Shown here piece by piece: positions 9,886 to 17,106 of a DNA stretch of 64,000 bases. A model generated the notes under the pieces. The model made no database searches and had not been told where the DNA came from. It worked only from the letters and a program-made list of their open reading frames with translations. How positions within the stretch are numbered: the stretch's first letter is position 1; each line of letters opens with the position of its first letter. Source of the stretch: an uncultured Phocaeicola sp. (GTDB lineage Bacteria; Bacteroidota; Bacteroidia; Bacteroidales; Bacteroidaceae); NCBI GenBank assembly GCA_944320845.1, contig CALUJA010000035.1:17922-81921 (forward strand), written 5' to 3'. The position numbers and the translations under genes were made by a program.

Positions 9886-12774
9886 ATGAAAAAATGGGTT
9901 TTGGGGTTACTGCTGGTGTCCGTATCCGGACTATCCGCCTTTGCACAGGGCGGCAGCAGGACAGCCGTCGCAGGAACGGTCATCGACGGCGACGACAATT
10001 CGCCTGTCATGCAGGCTACGGTGCAGGTGCTTTCACCGAAAGACAGTTCGATGGTAAGAGGTAACGTGACCGACCTCGACGGACGCTTCACCATCGCGGT
10101 GCGTCCGGGAAAGTATCTGCTCAAGGTTTCATACATCGGCTACACGCCGTATTTCAAAGACATCGAGCTGGCGCGCGGCAAGCGGCTCAACCTGGGAAAC
10201 ATCAAGCTGGCCACCGACGCCATCATGCTGGGCGAGGCCGTGGTGGTGGCGCAGGCCCCCGAGGTGACGGCGGCCGAAGACACCCTGGTGTATAACAGCT
10301 CGGCCTACCGGGTGCCCGAAGGCTCGGCGCTGGAGGAGCTGGTCAAGAAGCTGCCGGGAGCCGAGGTGGACGAAAACGGAACCATCACCATCAACGGAAA
10401 GGAAATCAAGAAAATCATGATTGACGGCAAGGAGTTCTTTGCCGACGACCCCAACATAGCCATGAAGAACCTGCCGGTGAACATCATCGACAAGGTGAGG
10501 GCGTATGACAAGCAGTCGGACCTGGCGCGCGCCACGGGCATCGACGACGGTGAGGAGGAGACCGTGCTCGACCTGAGCGTGAAGCCGGGCATGAACCAGG
10601 GATGGCTGGGCAACGCCGACGCGGCCATCGGCACCGAAGACCGGTACAGCGGAAAGTTCATGCTCAACCGCTTCTGGGGCGAGAACCAGTTCACCGTCAT
10701 CGGCTCCATCAACAACGTGAACGACCGGGGATACCCCGGAGGGGGCGGCGGATTCCGCATGGGGGGAAACCAGGGACTGACCACCATCAAGATGGGAGGG
10801 TTCAACTTCAGCACCACCTCCGAGAAGCTGGAGACGGGAGGAAGCGTGAACTTCAACTACCGCGACGCCGACATCCGCACCAAGCAGTCGTCGGAAACCT
10901 TCGTGTCGACGGGCACCAGCTCGTTCCAGAACGCACTGAGCGCGCAGCGCAACAAGAACACCTCGCTTACCGCCGACTTCCGCATCGAGTGGCGGCCCGA
11001 CACGATGACCATGCTGCTGGTGCGCCCGCGCTTCACCTACGGCGACACGGACAACAACTCCTCGTCCACCTCGGGCACGTTCAGCGCCGAGCCTGAAAGC
11101 ACCACCGACGAGCTGATAGCCGCCATCGGCGAAGACAACCTGACCTCCATCATGTCGGAACAGGACATCATCAACACCATCGTGCGCAACACCCGCAGCA
11201 AGTCGGACAACATCAACGCGGGCGGCTCGCTGATGTTCAACCGCCGCCTGGGCAAGCCCGGACGCAACATCAACTTCCGCGGAACGTACAGCTACACCAA
11301 CAGCAGCAGCGAGCAGTTCTCCGTGTCGGAGACGGAATACTTCCAGCTCAGCGACGAGGAAAGGCTCGACATCCTGAACCGCTACATCTCCACCCCCACG
11401 CTGAACAACAACTTCAGCACCCGCTTCTCATACAGCGAGCCCATCTTCAGGGGCGGATACCTGCAGTTCAGCTACAACTTCCAGTACCAGTACTCCACCA
11501 CCGACAACTCGACCTACAACATGCCCGACGACTGGCAGATAGGCTACGGATTCGGCCACCCCGACTATCCGGGCACCCTCGACCGCGACAACAGCCGCAG
11601 CGCACACTATACCTACTACAACCACCAGGCCGAAGTGGCCCTGCGCTGGATACGCGAGAAGATGCAGCTCAACGTGGGCGTGTCGTTCCAGCCGCAGAAG
11701 ACGAAGCTCGCCTACAAGAAGGGCGACCTCGACACCGTGGCCATCCGGAACGTGTTCAACTTCACCCCCACGCTCGACTTCCGCTACAAGTTCAACGAAA
11801 CCAGCCAGCTGCGCGTGAACTACCGCGGACGCAGCTCGCAGCCGAGCATGACCGACCTGCTCCCCATCGAGGACACCACCGACCCGCTGAACATACGCCG
11901 CGGAAACCCGAACCTGGAGCCGGCCTTCACCAACTCGCTGCGCGTGTTCTACAACACGTTCAACACCGAGACCCAGCGGGGAATGGTGGGACACTTCAAC
12001 TTCAGCAACACGCTCAACAGCATCAGCAACCGCCGCGTGTATAACGAGACCACCGGAGGATACATCACCACCCCCGAAAACATCGACGGAAACTGGAACC
12101 TGTTCGGCATGTTCAGCACCAACACCGCGCTGCGCAACAAGAAGTACACCATCAACACCTCCACCACGGCCAGCTACAACAACATCGTGAGCTACATCAG
12201 CGACCGCGCCACCACCACCGACGCCGACAAGAACACCACCCGCCAGCTGCGCATGGGCGAGCGCCTGCGCGGAACCTACCGCACCAACTGGTGGGAAGTG
12301 TCGCTCAACGGCTCGCTCAACTATACCCACTCGCGCAACAACTACCAGGAGCAGAGCAACATGGACACGTATGACTTCGCCTACGGGGCAAGCACCAACA
12401 TCCGCCTGCCGTGGAACATGTCCATCGCCACCGACATCTCGCAGAACTCGCGCCGCGGATACGCCGACGCGAGCATGAACCGCGACGAGCTGATATGGAA
12501 CGCGCAGATTTCGCAAGACTTCCTCAAGGGCAACGCCGCCACCGTCAGCCTGCAGTTCTACGACATCCTGCGCAACCAGAGCAACGTGAGCCGCGCCATC
12601 AGCGCCGCCATGCGCAGCGACACGGAATACAACGGCGTGTTCAGCTACTGCATGGTGCACTTCATCTACCGCCTCAACCTGTTCGGCGGCAAGGCGGGCG
12701 GACAGCGCCCCGGCATGGGAGGCGACCACCGCGGAGGCCCGGGATTCGGCCCGCGCCCGCCCCACCGCTTCTGA
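9886..12774 (+). CDS. TonB-dependent-receptor-like outer-membrane beta-barrel protein
   Basis: A 962-residue protein with signal peptide (MKKWVLGLLLVSVSGLSAFAQ). It has a carboxypeptidase-regulatory-like beta-sandwich domain (about 28-115; AVAGTVIDGDDNSPV), a plug-like region (about 130-240; LPGAEVDENGTITINGKEI), then a long aromatic barrel of the OMP_b-brl_3 type. A Gly-rich loop (GYPGGGGGFRMGG) and a Gly/Pro/Arg-rich C-terminal tail are unusual. No SusD partner, TonB box or sigma/anti-sigma pair is adjacent, so it is an orphan with no inferable ligand. A weak promoter-like TACGTTTA lies at 9812-9819. Confidence 0.8.
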   Translation: MKKWVLGLLLVSVSGLSAFAQGGSRTAVAGTVIDGDDNSPVMQATVQVLSPKDSSMVRGNVTDLDGRFTIAVRPGKYLLKVSYIGYTPYFKDIELARGKRLNLGNIKLATDAIMLGEAVVVAQAPEVTAAEDTLVYNSSAYRVPEGSALEELVKKLPGAEVDENGTITINGKEIKKIMIDGKEFFADDPNIAMKNLPVNIIDKVRAYDKQSDLARATGIDDGEEETVLDLSVKPGMNQGWLGNADAAIGTEDRYSGKFMLNRFWGENQFTVIGSINNVNDRGYPGGGGGFRMGGNQGLTTIKMGGFNFSTTSEKLETGGSVNFNYRDADIRTKQSSETFVSTGTSSFQNALSAQRNKNTSLTADFRIEWRPDTMTMLLVRPRFTYGDTDNNSSSTSGTFSAEPESTTDELIAAIGEDNLTSIMSEQDIINTIVRNTRSKSDNINAGGSLMFNRRLGKPGRNINFRGTYSYTNSSSEQFSVSETEYFQLSDEERLDILNRYISTPTLNNNFSTRFSYSEPIFRGGYLQFSYNFQYQYSTTDNSTYNMPDDWQIGYGFGHPDYPGTLDRDNSRSAHYTYYNHQAEVALRWIREKMQLNVGVSFQPQKTKLAYKKGDLDTVAIRNVFNFTPTLDFRYKFNETSQLRVNYRGRSSQPSMTDLLPIEDTTDPLNIRRGNPNLEPAFTNSLRVFYNTFNTETQRGMVGHFNFSNTLNSISNRRVYNETTGGYITTPENIDGNWNLFGMFSTNTALRNKKYTINTSTTASYNNIVSYISDRATTTDADKNTTRQLRMGERLRGTYRTNWWEVSLNGSLNYTHSRNNYQEQSNMDTYDFAYGASTNIRLPWNMSIATDISQNSRRGYADASMNRDELIWNAQISQDFLKGNAATVSLQFYDILRNQSNVSRAISAAMRSDTEYNGVFSYCMVHFIYRLNLFGGKAGGQRPGMGGDHRGGPGFGPRPPHRF

Positions 12775-12803
12775 CACCGGCAGTACGGGCAGACACACAC
12801 GCA

Positions 12804-12846
12804 CAGCCCCCCGCGAAGCATCCGCATCCTGCTCCGCGGGGGGCTG
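12804..12846 (+). terminator. GC-rich hairpin after the barrel gene
   Basis: A 12-bp perfect stem (CAGCCCCCCGCG with its complement) around a 19-base loop, 30 bases beyond the stop of the barrel gene. There is no T-run, so it is a terminator-like hairpin and not proven intrinsic. Confidence 0.5.
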
Positions 12847-12955
12847 CGCCGTGTGAGGAAGCCGCCCCGCACCCGCCTTTTTCCTCCCCGAAAACTTGCA
12901 AGTTACGCTGATTTTCAGCATCTTTATGTCTGCATAACCAAACAGACAACACCCC

Positions 12956-13195
12956 ATGACACCCGAATACGAAATCCCCCCCTTCCGCATCCGCGAGTAC
13001 GGCAAGACCGAGCTGGCCGTGCTCTACAGCCCCCACCTGCGCACCGTGACCGCCGTCAAGAAGCTGCGCCGGTGGATACGCGGCAACCGCCCGCTCATGG
13101 CCGCCCTGGCCGAAGCCGACTACAACCCCCGCCGCCTGTCGTACACCCCCCGCGAGGTGGAGCTCATCGTGCGCCACCTGGGAGCGCCGGGGTAG
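12956..13195 (+). CDS. DUF4248-family small protein
   Basis: A 79-residue basic protein matching the Bacteroidales DUF4248 family as I know it: FRIREYGKTELAVLYSP near the start, VKKLRRWIRGN in the middle, YTPREVELIVRHLGAPG at the end. The middle suggests a helix-turn-helix-like DNA-binding fold, but function is unknown. In this order such genes lie next to a VirE-type primase, an HU-HIG protein and an amidase. Here that set is split by inserted cassettes. The last 45 bases are repeated 0.86 kb downstream, past the toxin-antitoxin pair. Confidence 0.7.
   Translation: MTPEYEIPPFRIREYGKTELAVLYSPHLRTVTAVKKLRRWIRGNRPLMAALAEADYNPRRLSYTPREVELIVRHLGAPG
13149..13193 (+). repeat. Direct repeat, left copy (3' end of DUF4248 gene)
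   Basis: 45 bases covering the last codons of the DUF4248 gene. They match 14012-14056 at 42 of 45 positions. The pair brackets the higBA-like genes. Confidence 0.85.
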
Positions 13196-13311
13196 ACCGC
13201 CGCTTCAGAAACCGGCCACACTTCCCGGCAGCGTAAAAAAGCGGCTGTGGCCGTACATCAAGCAGCAAAGAAAACATTCACTGTTTTTGCGGATATTCCA
13301 CAAGAAAGCAT

Positions 13312-13319
13312 TACCTTTG
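13312..13319 (+). promoter_or_regulatory. Promoter for toxin-antitoxin operon
   Basis: TACCTTTG fits the -7 consensus. A TTTTTG at 13284-13289 gives a plausible -33 box with about 22 bases between. The toxin start follows 20 bases after the -7 element. Confidence 0.65.
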
Positions 13320-13339
13320 CAGTACGATAAAACGGATAT

Positions 13340-13657
13340 ATGTATATTGAGTTCGACAAAGACTATTTGCGTGAACTGTTCGAGCAAGGACGCACAGGCG
13401 ACAAGAAACACCGCTATCAGCCCGAAGTAATCAGGGGGTATTGCAAGTGCGTGATGTTTCTCAAACATGCAGAAAACACCGAGCAGCTTTACCGCATCCA
13501 CTCTTTGAACTACAAGATGCTGCAAGGCGACAAGAAAGGCATTTCATCCGTGCGCATCAACATCAGATACCGCCTTGAATTTACGGTTCGGGAGGTTCTT
13601 GGCGAACAGGTCATAACCGTATGCCGTCTGTTGGACATAAGCAACCACTACAAATAA
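13340..13657 (+). CDS. higB: HigB/RelE-type toxin
   Basis: A 105-residue protein of the RelE/ParE superfamily (HigB-like plasmid maintenance killer). Features are the short compact length, the basic central strand region LYRIHSLNYKMLQGDKKGISSVRI, and the terminal strand RLEFTV...VITVCRLLDISNHYK. HigB toxins cleave mRNA on the ribosome. The gene precedes its antitoxin by seven bases, the toxin-first order typical of higBA. Not GC-rich compared with its neighbours, in keeping with a mobile cassette. Confidence 0.8.
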   Translation: MYIEFDKDYLRELFEQGRTGDKKHRYQPEVIRGYCKCVMFLKHAENTEQLYRIHSLNYKMLQGDKKGISSVRINIRYRLEFTVREVLGEQVITVCRLLDISNHYK

Positions 13658-13664
13658 CCGCGAT

Positions 13665-14003
13665 ATGGAAGCAACAGCAAAGAAAATCTACGCCCCCGAC
13701 GAACTGGTCTGCGCGGTGGCTATACATCCGGGAGAAATGCTCAGGGATGAACTGCAGGCACGCGGAATGTCGCAAAGGAAATTCGCCGGCATAATCGGCA
13801 TGTCCTACACGGCGTTCAACGAGATAATCAACGGCAAGCGTCCGATAACCACCGACACGGCACTGAAAATCGAGGCCGCGACAGGGACGGCCGCAACGAT
13901 GTGGCTCGGCCTGCAGGCCGAATACGACATGCAGACGGCCCGGCATGACAGCAAGCTTTCCGCCATTCTGGAAAACATACGCAAGGCAGCCGCGGTGCTT
14001 TGA
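13665..14003 (+). CDS. higA: HigA-family antitoxin, XRE helix-turn-helix
   Basis: A 112-residue protein with the HigA signature HPGEMLRDELQARGMSQRKFA and a helix-turn-helix (residues about 33-75; GMSYTAFNEIINGKRPIT). The dimer normally binds its toxin and represses the shared promoter. It lies seven bases after the toxin gene, so the two are co-transcribed. The WLGLQAEYDMQTA stretch is a common HigA C-terminal marker. No inverted operator is obvious in the short leader. Confidence 0.85.
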   Translation: MEATAKKIYAPDELVCAVAIHPGEMLRDELQARGMSQRKFAGIIGMSYTAFNEIINGKRPITTDTALKIEAATGTAATMWLGLQAEYDMQTARHDSKLSAILENIRKAAAVL

Positions 14004-14011
14004 GAGGGCGG

Positions 14012-14056
14012 CCCGCAAGGCGGAGTTCATCGTGCGCCACCTGGGAGCGCCGGGGT
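14012..14056 (+). pseudogene. Remnant of a DUF4248 gene 3' end (right direct repeat)
   Basis: 42 of 45 bases match the end of the intact DUF4248 gene at 13149-13193. The frame is kept and ends in a stop (LGAPG then TGA). No upstream part of the gene remains. It looks like the scar of a second DUF4248 copy, or of the event that placed higBA here. Confidence 0.75.
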
Positions 14057-14138
14057 GAGGGGCTTGTCGATTTGTCAAAATGTCACCCTCCGGCCCGAAG
14101 AAAAGCCGGAAAGTGACGCGGATTAGGAGACAAAGCAC

Positions 14139-14146
14139 TATCTTTG
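14139..14146 (+). promoter_or_regulatory. -7 promoter element
   Basis: TATCTTTG, a close match to TAnnTTTG, 29 bases before the secreted Cys-rich gene. Confidence 0.65.
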
Positions 14147-14175
14147 CCCATAATCACCCTTAAACATCCGACATC

Positions 14176-14850
14176 ATGAAAAAGCTACTTCTTCTGCTCT
14201 GCCTGCTGTGGGCAGGCATCGCGGCGCAGGCACAGTTCATCACCACCTATTACCAGGTATACCGGGTGCAGGATCTGAACGACCGCGTGATCGAGGACAG
14301 CCCCTTCCAGGGCGCGCCCGTCATGCTGCAGACCGGCGGCGACCGGTTTACGGGATTCATGGCCTATGTGAACATGGCCAGCCTGGGAAACCTGCAATAC
14401 AGCATGACGATGGACATGACCCCCGAAGGATACTACATCTACGCCACGCCCGCCATCGGCGGCGGATATTCGCTGACCGACCTGATGGGCAACCCCCACT
14501 GCCTGATGATCAGCCCGCGGGGCGACGACATCGCGTTTGTGACCAAGGACGGGCAGTACCGCGCCTCCCCCATCAGCCGTGCGGAGTACATGCGGCTCAC
14601 CCAGAAGCTTGTGGGCGAGAATCTGGAGTTCTACCGCTCCATCAGTCCGGGAAGCGGCTCGGGCAGCGGCAGTTCCCCGCGCTCAAGCGGCGGCACATGC
14701 ACACACTGCCACGGCAGCGGCAAGTGCTCCTCGTGCGCCGGGACGGGCTATTTCAACAACCCCTTTACGGGAAATACCCTCCTCTGCCCCAACTGCGAGC
14801 GCAGCCACAACGGGGTGTGCAAGTTCTGCCACGGAAGGGGAAGCCGGTAG
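14176..14850 (+). CDS. Secreted protein with C-terminal DnaJ-like zinc-ribbon repeats
   Basis: A 224-residue protein. It has a signal peptide (MKKLLLLLCLLWAGIAAQAQ), a non-cysteine domain of about 130 residues with no family I recognise, then a Gly/Ser linker (GSGSGSGSS, about 160-167). The tail holds four CxxC pairs, C175/C178, C184/C187, C204/C207 and C215/C218, two followed by HGxG as in DnaJ zinc centres. DnaJ-type fingers are usually cytoplasmic, so a predicted exported version is odd; in the periplasm they might bind metal or form disulfides. It has its own promoter and no operon partner. Confidence 0.7.
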   Translation: MKKLLLLLCLLWAGIAAQAQFITTYYQVYRVQDLNDRVIEDSPFQGAPVMLQTGGDRFTGFMAYVNMASLGNLQYSMTMDMTPEGYYIYATPAIGGGYSLTDLMGNPHCLMISPRGDDIAFVTKDGQYRASPISRAEYMRLTQKLVGENLEFYRSISPGSGSGSGSSPRSSGGTCTHCHGSGKCSSCAGTGYFNNPFTGNTLLCPNCERSHNGVCKFCHGRGSR

Positions 14851-14940
14851 GCGGAAAGGAGGAGAGAGGACATGCCAGTTTGCGGACGAAACCAGCCACA
14901 AGGACTTACCGTCCACTTTCGGCATCCGCATAGAGAACTG

Positions 14941-14974
14941 AATCAAGTGGAAATCACATAAAATCCACCTGATT
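14941..14974 (+). promoter_or_regulatory. Inverted repeat overlapping the -33 region of the EcoRI-like operon
   Basis: AATCAAGTGGA and TCCACCTGATT form an 11-bp inverted repeat with one G:T-type mismatch and a 12-base spacer. The right arm reaches the position expected for the -33 box of the promoter at 15000. There is no T-run, so it looks like an operator and not a terminator. Confidence 0.45.
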
Positions 14975-14999
14975 GCAGACTGACTGTCCCTGTTTTTTA

Positions 15000-15007
15000 T
15001 ACCTTTG
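15000..15007 (+). promoter_or_regulatory. -7 promoter element of the EcoRI-like operon
   Basis: TACCTTTG fits the -7 consensus, 29 bases before the endonuclease start. Confidence 0.6.
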
Positions 15008-15036
15008 CAGATGGATATGTTTCTAAAAGAAAAAAC

Positions 15037-15876
15037 ATGGCTAAAAAGAACCAATCAAACAGATTAACAAAACAACAAAAAGAATCACAAGGTGTAGTTG
15101 GCATCTTTGGTGAAGAAGCTAAACTGCACGATATGAAAGTCGGAAAAATCTCACATTTCATAATTGAATACTTAAAGAAAGAGTTCCCTCAATTATCTTT
15201 CCGCTACAGAAGAGGCATCAAGAAAGAAGAAATCAACGAGGCATTGAAGAAAGTAGATTCTGAACTGGGGCAAACGCTTTTTGTGCCAAACTCAAGCATT
15301 ATTCCTGATAGCGGAATCATCGAAGTAAAAGACGATAACGGCAATTGGAGAGTTGTTTTGGTATCAGAGGCCAAGCATCAAGGAAAAGACATAAAAAACA
15401 TAAAAAAAGGGAAGCTGGTTGGCAAAAACAACGACCAAGATCTGATGGCGGCAGGCAATGCAATAGAAAGGTCGCATAAGAACATCTGTGAAATTGCCAA
15501 TTTCATGCTGGCAGAATCTCATTTCCCGTATGTACTCTTCTTAGAAGGCTCAAACTTCCTGACCGAAACCATTTCAATAACAAGACCAGACGGCAGAGTG
15601 GTAACGCTGGAATACAATTCTGGAATGTTGAACCGCCTGGACAGATTGACTGCTGCAAATTATGGAATGCCAATCAATACGAATTTGTGCAAGAACAAAT
15701 TTGTCAAGCATGGAGATAAAATGATTATGCTTCAAGCTACTTCCATCTATACACAAGGGAACGGAGCAAGATGGAATGCTCAAGATATGTTTGACATAAT
15801 GCTCGAGATTTCAAAAACCTCTTTGCAAATATTAGGCAGCGACTTATTTAAGCAACTTACAAAAACAGACCGCTAA
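15037..15876 (+). CDS. ecoRIR: EcoRI-family type II restriction endonuclease (predicted GAATTC)
   Basis: A 279-residue protein that I recognise as a close EcoRI homologue, two residues longer than EcoRI. The catalytic PD-(D/E)xK residues fall at the EcoRI numbers: D91, E111 and K113 (SEAKHQGKD). So do the DNA-reading residues: M137, N141, E144 and R145 in DLMAAGNAIERSHKN, and R200 and R203 in NRLDRLTAANYG. EcoRI cuts G^AATTC as a dimer with Mg2+, so the same specificity is predicted. The methylase gene follows by 12 bases in the order of the original plasmid-borne system. The AT-rich base composition contrasts with the flanks and points to recent transfer. Confidence 0.95.
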   Translation: MAKKNQSNRLTKQQKESQGVVGIFGEEAKLHDMKVGKISHFIIEYLKKEFPQLSFRYRRGIKKEEINEALKKVDSELGQTLFVPNSSIIPDSGIIEVKDDNGNWRVVLVSEAKHQGKDIKNIKKGKLVGKNNDQDLMAAGNAIERSHKNICEIANFMLAESHFPYVLFLEGSNFLTETISITRPDGRVVTLEYNSGMLNRLDRLTAANYGMPINTNLCKNKFVKHGDKMIMLQATSIYTQGNGARWNAQDMFDIMLEISKTSLQILGSDLFKQLTKTDR

Positions 15877-15888
15877 AAATAAACCGGG

Positions 15889-16857
15889 ATGGCAAGAAAC
15901 GCAACAAACAAGCTACTGCAAAAGGCCAAGAAACTGAAAAGCGATGAGTTCTACACGCAGCTTTCCGACATAGCCAACGAACTGCAATATTACAAGGAAC
16001 ATTTTCAGGGCAAAGTGGTCTATTGCAATTGCGACGACCCCAAGAACAGCAATTTCTTCAATTACTTCGTTCTGAATTTCAAGAAACTGGGACTTAAGAA
16101 ACTGATAACAGCCTGCTATAAGGAACAAACAAACGACTTGTTCGACACAAAAGAGACCGAGCACGCTTTCTTTTACGAATATTCAGGTACAGAAAACGGA
16201 TATTTGAATCAGGCAGATTTTGTCTATTTCAAAGGAGACGGCGATTTCCGCAGCCCCGAAAGCATCGAGCTATTGAAACAGGCCGACATCGTTGTCACAA
16301 ATCCTCCGTTCTCTTTGTTCAGAGAATATGTAGCCCAACTGATGAAATACGGCAAAAAGTTCCTGATAATAGGCAACATCAATGCGATAACATATAAGGA
16401 GATTTTCAAACTCATCAAAGAGAACAAGGTATGGTTAGGCATCAATCTCGGAAGGGGGATTTCGGGCTTCATAGTTCCTGACCATTATGAACTTTACGGC
16501 ACGGAGACAAGAATTGACGATGCAGGAAAGCGGATAGTCTCGCCCAACAATTGCCTATGGCTGACCAATCTGGAAACCTCCCAACGCCATGAAGACATCG
16601 TACTTACAAAGACATATGCAGGAAATGAAACCGAATATCCCCGGTATGACAACTACGACGGCATCAATGTAAACAAGACGCAAGACATTCCCTATGATTA
16701 CGCTGGATATATGGGTGTGCCGATTACATTCCTGCACAAGTTCAATCCCGACCAATTTGAGATTATCAGATTCAGGAAAGGAAATGACGGCAAAGATTTA
16801 TCTATAAACGGGAAATGCCCCTATTTCAGAATATTGATCAAGAACAAACGGATATAA
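15889..16857 (+). CDS. ecoRIM: EcoRI-family adenine-N6 DNA methyltransferase
   Basis: A 322-residue protein strongly resembling M.EcoRI along its whole length. It opens MARNATNKLLQKAKK. The catalytic motif IV NPPF is at residues 138-141 inside DIVVTNPPFSLFREY. The C-terminal KCPYFRILIKNKR is also shared. It methylates adenine in GAATTC and protects the host from the adjacent nuclease. I see no controller (C) protein gene, as in the classical EcoRI operon. Together with the upstream gene it forms a complete, probably active cassette. Confidence 0.95.
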   Translation: MARNATNKLLQKAKKLKSDEFYTQLSDIANELQYYKEHFQGKVVYCNCDDPKNSNFFNYFVLNFKKLGLKKLITACYKEQTNDLFDTKETEHAFFYEYSGTENGYLNQADFVYFKGDGDFRSPESIELLKQADIVVTNPPFSLFREYVAQLMKYGKKFLIIGNINAITYKEIFKLIKENKVWLGINLGRGISGFIVPDHYELYGTETRIDDAGKRIVSPNNCLWLTNLETSQRHEDIVLTKTYAGNETEYPRYDNYDGINVNKTQDIPYDYAGYMGVPITFLHKFNPDQFEIIRFRKGNDGKDLSINGKCPYFRILIKNKRI

Positions 16858-16960
16858 ACAGAGCGAAGACATAATCAGTATCCAAAGATAATCAATTGTC
16901 CGGGATGATCCGCCCCGCAAGGCCGTTATTTTGTTCCGCACGGCGGGAGATTCGGGGATT

Positions 16961-17100
16961 GGGGTGGAGATGATGGAGATAATTCGGGATTTTCTAAAAA
17001 TATTATTTTATAAATAAAAAGCCCAGGTATACCCCTGGCCTTTTCTATTGTTTTGCGAAAGTTATAGAAAACGGCAAATTATCTCCATCATCTCCACCCC
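16961..17100. repeat. Perfect 24-bp inverted repeats around a terminator hairpin
   Basis: Left arm 16961-16984 (GGGGTGGAGATGATGGAGAT followed by AATT) and right arm 17077-17100 are exact reverse complements over 24 bases, 92 bases apart. They lie between the methylase gene and the stop of the primase gene on the opposite strand. They look like ends of an element or a recombination site. Confidence 0.8.
17017..17044. terminator. Bidirectional terminator between methylase and primase genes
   Basis: AAAAGCCCAGG and CCTGGCCTTTT form a hairpin with one mismatch and a short loop, with A-rich and T-rich flanks. It serves the two convergent genes and sits inside the 24-bp inverted repeat pair. Confidence 0.7.
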
Positions 17101-17106
17101 AAGCTC

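Noticed and set aside
11428-13005. 525-codon minus-strand open frame across the barrel gene's end
   Set aside because: Valine/alanine-rich mirror frame that runs across a hairpin and into the DUF4248 gene.
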